Source of the DNA: Treponema sp. UBA6988
Lineage (GTDB): Bacteria > Spirochaetota > Spirochaetia > Treponematales > Treponemataceae
Assembly: GCA_002448445.1 (NCBI GenBank)
Contig: DJYC01000028.1
Location: forward strand, 40,951-104,950
Reading direction: 5' to 3'
DNA length: 64,000 bases
The notes under the pieces: model-generated
Databases searched by the model: none
The model's input: the letters and a program-made list of their open reading frames with translations, nothing else
What the model was told of the DNA's origin: nothing
In this document: piece by piece, positions 61,701 through 64,000 of the stretch
Numbering within the stretch: position 1 is the stretch's first letter
Layout: each line of letters opens with the position of its first letter
Translations under genes and position numbers: made by a program

Positions 61701-62438
61701 GAGGCAACAGCGGCGCAGCGGTGGAATGCATTCTGCAAGCAGATTGAATATCTTGCAGGAACAATAGCTGCAAGCCAGGGCTTAAGCAACGCAACATCTT
61801 CCCCGTCTTCTACAAGGTACAAGATTTCCAATTCTGCGCTTAAGGCCAATGCGGACAATCTTTTCTACGAAGGAATCAATTCCAACAAAAATGCGGCAGA
61901 AATACTTGCGGCTTTTGCAATGGTTTCTTCTGCGGGAAGCGCAAACTGCTTAAAGTGGGGCTACAACCGCAAGCTTACAGAGCTTTTGAACAAGGCAGGC
62001 TTTGAAGATGAGGAAATGAAGTCTACGTTCAGGAAGCTCTTCTTAATGATGAAAATCCGCGACTTTAACTTTGGTGCTTCGGGACAGGCAAAGTCTACTT
62101 ACGAAACGGCAAGGCTTCTTACGGAAGGTGAATATTCTTGGGAACTTACCGGTGCAAACAACTTTAACGGAATAAGATGGTTCAACAAGGAAAAGATGGA
62201 GTCTTCACTTTGGTATGCATTTGCGGCGGTTTCCATGTACAGCCCACGCATCTTGCGCGAGCACATACACCGGCTCTACCGCACCCTCGTTGCTGCCAAG
62301 GAAGGTGCCCAGTACCAGTGCGAGAAATTCCTTGAAGCCGTCCGCCCTGTGCAAAAGAAGCGTGTTCTTGCAAAGGCAAAGACTTCTAAGGCTAGTAAAA
62401 AATCCTCAGAAGATTCAGTGAATTTAGAACAGAAGTAA
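58710..62438 (+). CDS. Very large GH13-family alpha-glucan enzyme
   Basis: The 1242-residue protein has an N-terminal helical region (1-330) without family resemblance, a GH13 (alpha/beta)8 domain (about 340-800) and a C-terminal helical region (860-1240) with a Glu/Lys-rich segment. GH13 motifs: MVPNHTGMD, IIRFDAAMVL with nucleophile Asp530, LLAEAFWM with acid/base Glu595, and NNPDEE (Asp656) where most enzymes have NHDEE. Pro in place of His is unusual. No signal peptide is present, so it acts on intracellular maltodextrin or glycogen with MalQ. AAGGAGG precedes the ATG. Confidence 0.9.
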   Translation: MEKTKWPVSYNEFHVSRNVRDLCNFDQGLFASSGNVIFANLKAVQKFQTKLNDLFVSRGEKEKQVSAGSLNAMGLIDEIFHYVCMLFRRDKDPNAFKTLLFELDRIFGKDEIDKLLLQFMDEFPPTAVYQKQLTNWDYLMQSAYDTGTRQQRSNREQVLEELILLHLANENPAFHPFQILFDDRKLALNANYIKTWNQIKAYFLTLPKFGPKNNDLINMLKEPVVASPTSLKGQLDYIRTYWADLLGEWLRRLLEGIDTLSEEEKAAWHPTNGGDAEMAPYSYENLMREYERFSPDREWMPKVVLMAKTVLVWLFQLSKKYGREINRLDQIPDEELDLLRDQGFTGLWLIGLWERSYASKRIKQINGNPEAAASAYSLYDYEIAWNLGGWDALINLRQRCWQRGIRLASDMVPNHTGMDGKWVIEHPDLFVSRKDCPYPQYSFTGENLSQDGRVSIYLEDHYYSKSDCAVCFKRVDNQTGDVTYIYHGNDGTGMPWNDTAQIDFLNEKAREEVIHQIMKVASNFPIIRFDAAMVLAKKHIRRLWYPEPGHGGDIATRSQYALTTEQFESAIPNEFWREVVDRCARDMPDTLLLAEAFWMMEGYFTRTLGMHRVYNSAFMNMLKKEENQKYRDTVKNTIKFDPQVLKRFVNFMNNPDEETAVAQFGKGDKYFGVCTLMVTMPGLPMFGHGQIEGFEEKYGMEYTRAYRDEQPDEGLVSRHWHDIFPLMHKRYLFSGVDNFLFYDVWNNGVVNENIFAYSNSCGNERTIVFYNNKYERASGWIKQSCEYAVKVGSGENDKEMRSRSLAEGVGLSYGSDHFCIFREHKSGLWYVRKSDDLINQGMFVSLNGFEYQVYLDVQQVEDTVEGKYAKLNELLNGGGCPDLEVAWEEYRYKDLYAALAKFATPELFGQLSTLCTPALVLKAQKKDGITTEEIFAAVKKQALEYYEAESKFAAQEAEINKEQERFNLKKAETELVKPVRKDKTPTQKEARIRKKATEATAAQRWNAFCKQIEYLAGTIAASQGLSNATSSPSSTRYKISNSALKANADNLFYEGINSNKNAAEILAAFAMVSSAGSANCLKWGYNRKLTELLNKAGFEDEEMKSTFRKLFLMMKIRDFNFGASGQAKSTYETARLLTEGEYSWELTGANNFNGIRWFNKEKMESSLWYAFAAVSMYSPRILREHIHRLYRTLVAAKEGAQYQCEKFLEAVRPVQKKRVLAKAKTSKASKKSSEDSVNLEQK

Positions 62439-63723
62439 CATAGTCAATGTCAGAAGGCGAGATTACAGGCTTGTCCAAACGGATGGGCTTGTAAGCCTTC
62501 TGGATTTCTTCTGGAACAGTAAGCTCTTCGCCAATGCAGTGCTTGATAAAATCTGCGGAAAGCGAAGGGGCATTCCTCATCATAAGAACAACGGAATCGT
62601 CATAGTCTTCTGTTATGTCCTTGCGCAAAAGGCTTGCCGCATAGGCTGCACTTGTGTCTTCGTCTGCATATACATGGTACTTCATGTACAATTCTTTGCA
62701 GGCTTTTTCCGTCTGCTCGCGGTCAACCTTTGCAGGATAGACAAAGCTTCTAAGCATAAGCGAATAGTTCTTAAAGATGTGCTCAAGGCGCTCAAGGTTG
62801 GATGGGTCTGAAGGGTCTGCCGGAGCACGCTTTTCAAAAGCAACACTGCTGTCGGAGATTGTTACCTTTCCGTTTGCGTCTGTGCATAGGTTTGCGGTGG
62901 AAGGAAGGATGAATCCCTTTACCGGAAGCGCCAACCGCCAGCTGTAAAGGCCGGACACAAGGTTTCCGTAGTTGCCGGCTTCCATTGCATAGAAAATGTC
63001 ACCCGTAACATGCTTTTTTATGCGGGTAAATGCGAATGTGTAAAAGAATGACTGTGGCAAAAGGCGGCCTATGTTTGCAGAATTTGCAACCGTAAGATGG
63101 TATTTTTTTACCAGGTCCTTGGCTGCAAAAATTCCCCTTACAAGGTTGTGGCAGTCAGCTTCCGTACCGTCCACTTCTATTGGATAGATGTTTCCGCCGT
63201 TCCAGACAAAATCGCTTTCGTCCATTCCGCAGATTTTACCCCTTGGGAAAATGAGAACTGATTTTAAATGCTTCTTTCCGCGCAGGGCACTGGCTATGCA
63301 GGAACCGAGAGGCCCGGAACTTGCATCCAAAAGAATGGAAGTTGCTCCGTTTATCCTTAGGATTGTTTCCATTGCAGAGGCAAGGTATGAAATGCCAAAG
63401 TCCCTAAAAGAACCGGTTGGCCCGTGGTAAAGTTCCATGGAAAAAAGATGGTCGTCCAGCTGCTTGATTACGGGTTCAAATGGGAATGCCTTTGTGGCGA
63501 TTGCTTCACAAATAATAGGGCTGAATTCCTTGTTGATTATGGCAGATGTAAGGGTTCCCGCCAAGTTTGCAAAAGAGGTGTTTTCGTCTGCATATAAAAT
63601 CCAGTTGCGCAAATCTTCGTTTTCGTAAGGAACGTAAAGCCCGCCGTCTTCCGGCATACATTTTAAAAGAGCTTCTTCAAATCCGGCCTTGTTATTTTCG
63701 TTGCGTGTACTTTCAAAACGCAT
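62392..63723 (-). CDS. thrC: Threonine synthase homologue lacking the PLP lysine
   Basis: The 443-residue protein aligns with ThrC along its length: MRFESTRN at the start, GGLYVP, ELYHGPTGSFRDFGISYLA, ANSANIGRLLPQSFFYTFAF, EAGNYGNLVSGLYSWRLALPVK, and DEDTSAAYAASLL. In ThrC the Lys of AFKDF (Lys107 in E. coli) holds PLP; here it is Arg107. The nearby GDTG of ATSGDTG is GPLG. It should not work as a classical threonine synthase, though it could be a pseudoenzyme. The ATG at 63723 with GGGAGA before it fits homology; the longer frame adds 63 unrelated residues. The 3' end overlaps the GH13 gene by 47 bases. Confidence 0.85.
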   Translation of the reverse strand: MRFESTRNENNKAGFEEALLKCMPEDGGLYVPYENEDLRNWILYADENTSFANLAGTLTSAIINKEFSPIICEAIATKAFPFEPVIKQLDDHLFSMELYHGPTGSFRDFGISYLASAMETILRINGATSILLDASSGPLGSCIASALRGKKHLKSVLIFPRGKICGMDESDFVWNGGNIYPIEVDGTEADCHNLVRGIFAAKDLVKKYHLTVANSANIGRLLPQSFFYTFAFTRIKKHVTGDIFYAMEAGNYGNLVSGLYSWRLALPVKGFILPSTANLCTDANGKVTISDSSVAFEKRAPADPSDPSNLERLEHIFKNYSLMLRSFVYPAKVDREQTEKACKELYMKYHVYADEDTSAAYAASLLRKDITEDYDDSVVLMMRNAPSLSADFIKHCIGEELTVPEEIQKAYKPIRLDKPVISPSDIDYVTSVLNSLNLLRIFY

Positions 63724-63916
63724 TTCAGTCTCCCTGTTTTCCAGCAAGATTGTTGTAAGTGCTTTAAAGTATAACACGGGAAAAGCTAAATTTCTAGGTT
63801 TTGGGAAAAAAATGGAATGTAATAGGTTCAATTTTGGGGTTAGCAAGATTATCGGGGTGGGACGTGTGGTGGTTGCCGTGGTGGGTTGGTTACCCCCAAG
63901 CAATGAAGGCAATAAG

Positions 63917-64000
63917 CCTACGCCGCCGTGGAGGGGCGCACGACAGTGCGTTGCGGAGCAATGGAGCGGGAAGGGACCCGCGGAACCCCGGAAGGGCGGT
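63917..64000 (+). repeat. GC-rich dispersed intergenic repeat, cut by window edge
   Basis: CCTACGCCGCCGTGGAGG, GCGTTGCGGAGCAATGGAGC, GGGAAGGG and CCCGCGGAACCCCGGAAGGG match the copy at 37151 almost throughout. The rest runs off the window. The preceding bases from 63724 to 63916 hold the thrC upstream region and no gene. Confidence 0.65.

Noticed and set aside
1..64000. CRISPR array
   Set aside because: No series of equally spaced direct repeats with unique spacers was seen; the only regular short repeats are the three 18-base units inside dnaX and the dispersed GC-rich elements.

Overview
The window looks like chromosome from a spirochaete of the genus Treponema, most likely a host-associated (gut, rumen or oral) species. 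The support is indirect: several families without obvious relatives outside treponemes, two methyl-accepting chemotaxis proteins, abundant short lipoproteins, a plant/trypanosome-type phosphofructokinase, the dnaX-ybaB-recR cluster, a naturally Asp-containing MurA and a secreted GH5 cellulase-like enzyme. No rRNA, tRNA or CRISPR array was recognised.

Layout. 1-8.5 kb: the start of a YidC/Oxa1-like membrane protein (leaving the window), an endonuclease/phosphatase-fold lipoprotein, a chemoreceptor, phosphofructokinase, and an AraC regulator with a secreted protein. 8.6-13.9 kb: a minus-strand block of a MinD/FlhG-like ATPase, lgt, a DUF2804 protein and a large treponemal protein. 14.0-17.6 kb: an AT-rich accessory island between 15-bp inverted repeats, with a SIR2-like gene, a lipoprotein, a decayed regulator and mobile-element-like hairpins. 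17.6-23.9 kb: a C-terminal processing protease, rsmE, a WecG/TagA glycosyltransferase, a sigma-54 activator-like ATPase, a SpoU methyltransferase, an SDR enzyme and a STAS protein. 23.9-24.6 kb: a long AT-rich gap with five DnaA-box-like sites. 24.6-31.6 kb: two membrane proteins, a small cassette-like gene, murA, pepT and a Phd/VapC-type toxin-antitoxin pair. 31.7-37 kb: a GH5 glycanase, a second chemoreceptor and a PTS IIC-like permease. 37.4-45.7 kb: dnaX-ybaB-recR, polyphosphate kinase, a Ppx/GppA phosphatase and a glycosidase-like protein. 45.9-53.7 kb: a GatB-asparaginase fusion, secreted and membrane-anchored proteins, a TPR protein and a TraB-family protein. 53.7-64 kb: a double ABC ATPase, an Rpn nuclease remnant, malQ, a 1242-residue GH13 protein and a threonine-synthase homologue.

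Themes. Ppk1 and Ppx/GppA sit together (polyphosphate synthesis and degradation). MalQ, the GH13 protein and PFK fit alpha-glucan breakdown feeding glycolysis. About ten GC-rich structured repeats of one family lie only between genes. Seven genes have a sigma-70-type -10 box 6-8 bases before the ATG and no usable Shine-Dalgarno, implying leaderless mRNAs. The strongest unusual items are the one-chain fusion of a GatB/GatE-like protein with a GatD/asparaginase-like domain, the SIR2 island with its structured leader, a threonine synthase homologue that has Arg in place of the PLP lysine, and an oriC-like cluster of DnaA boxes.
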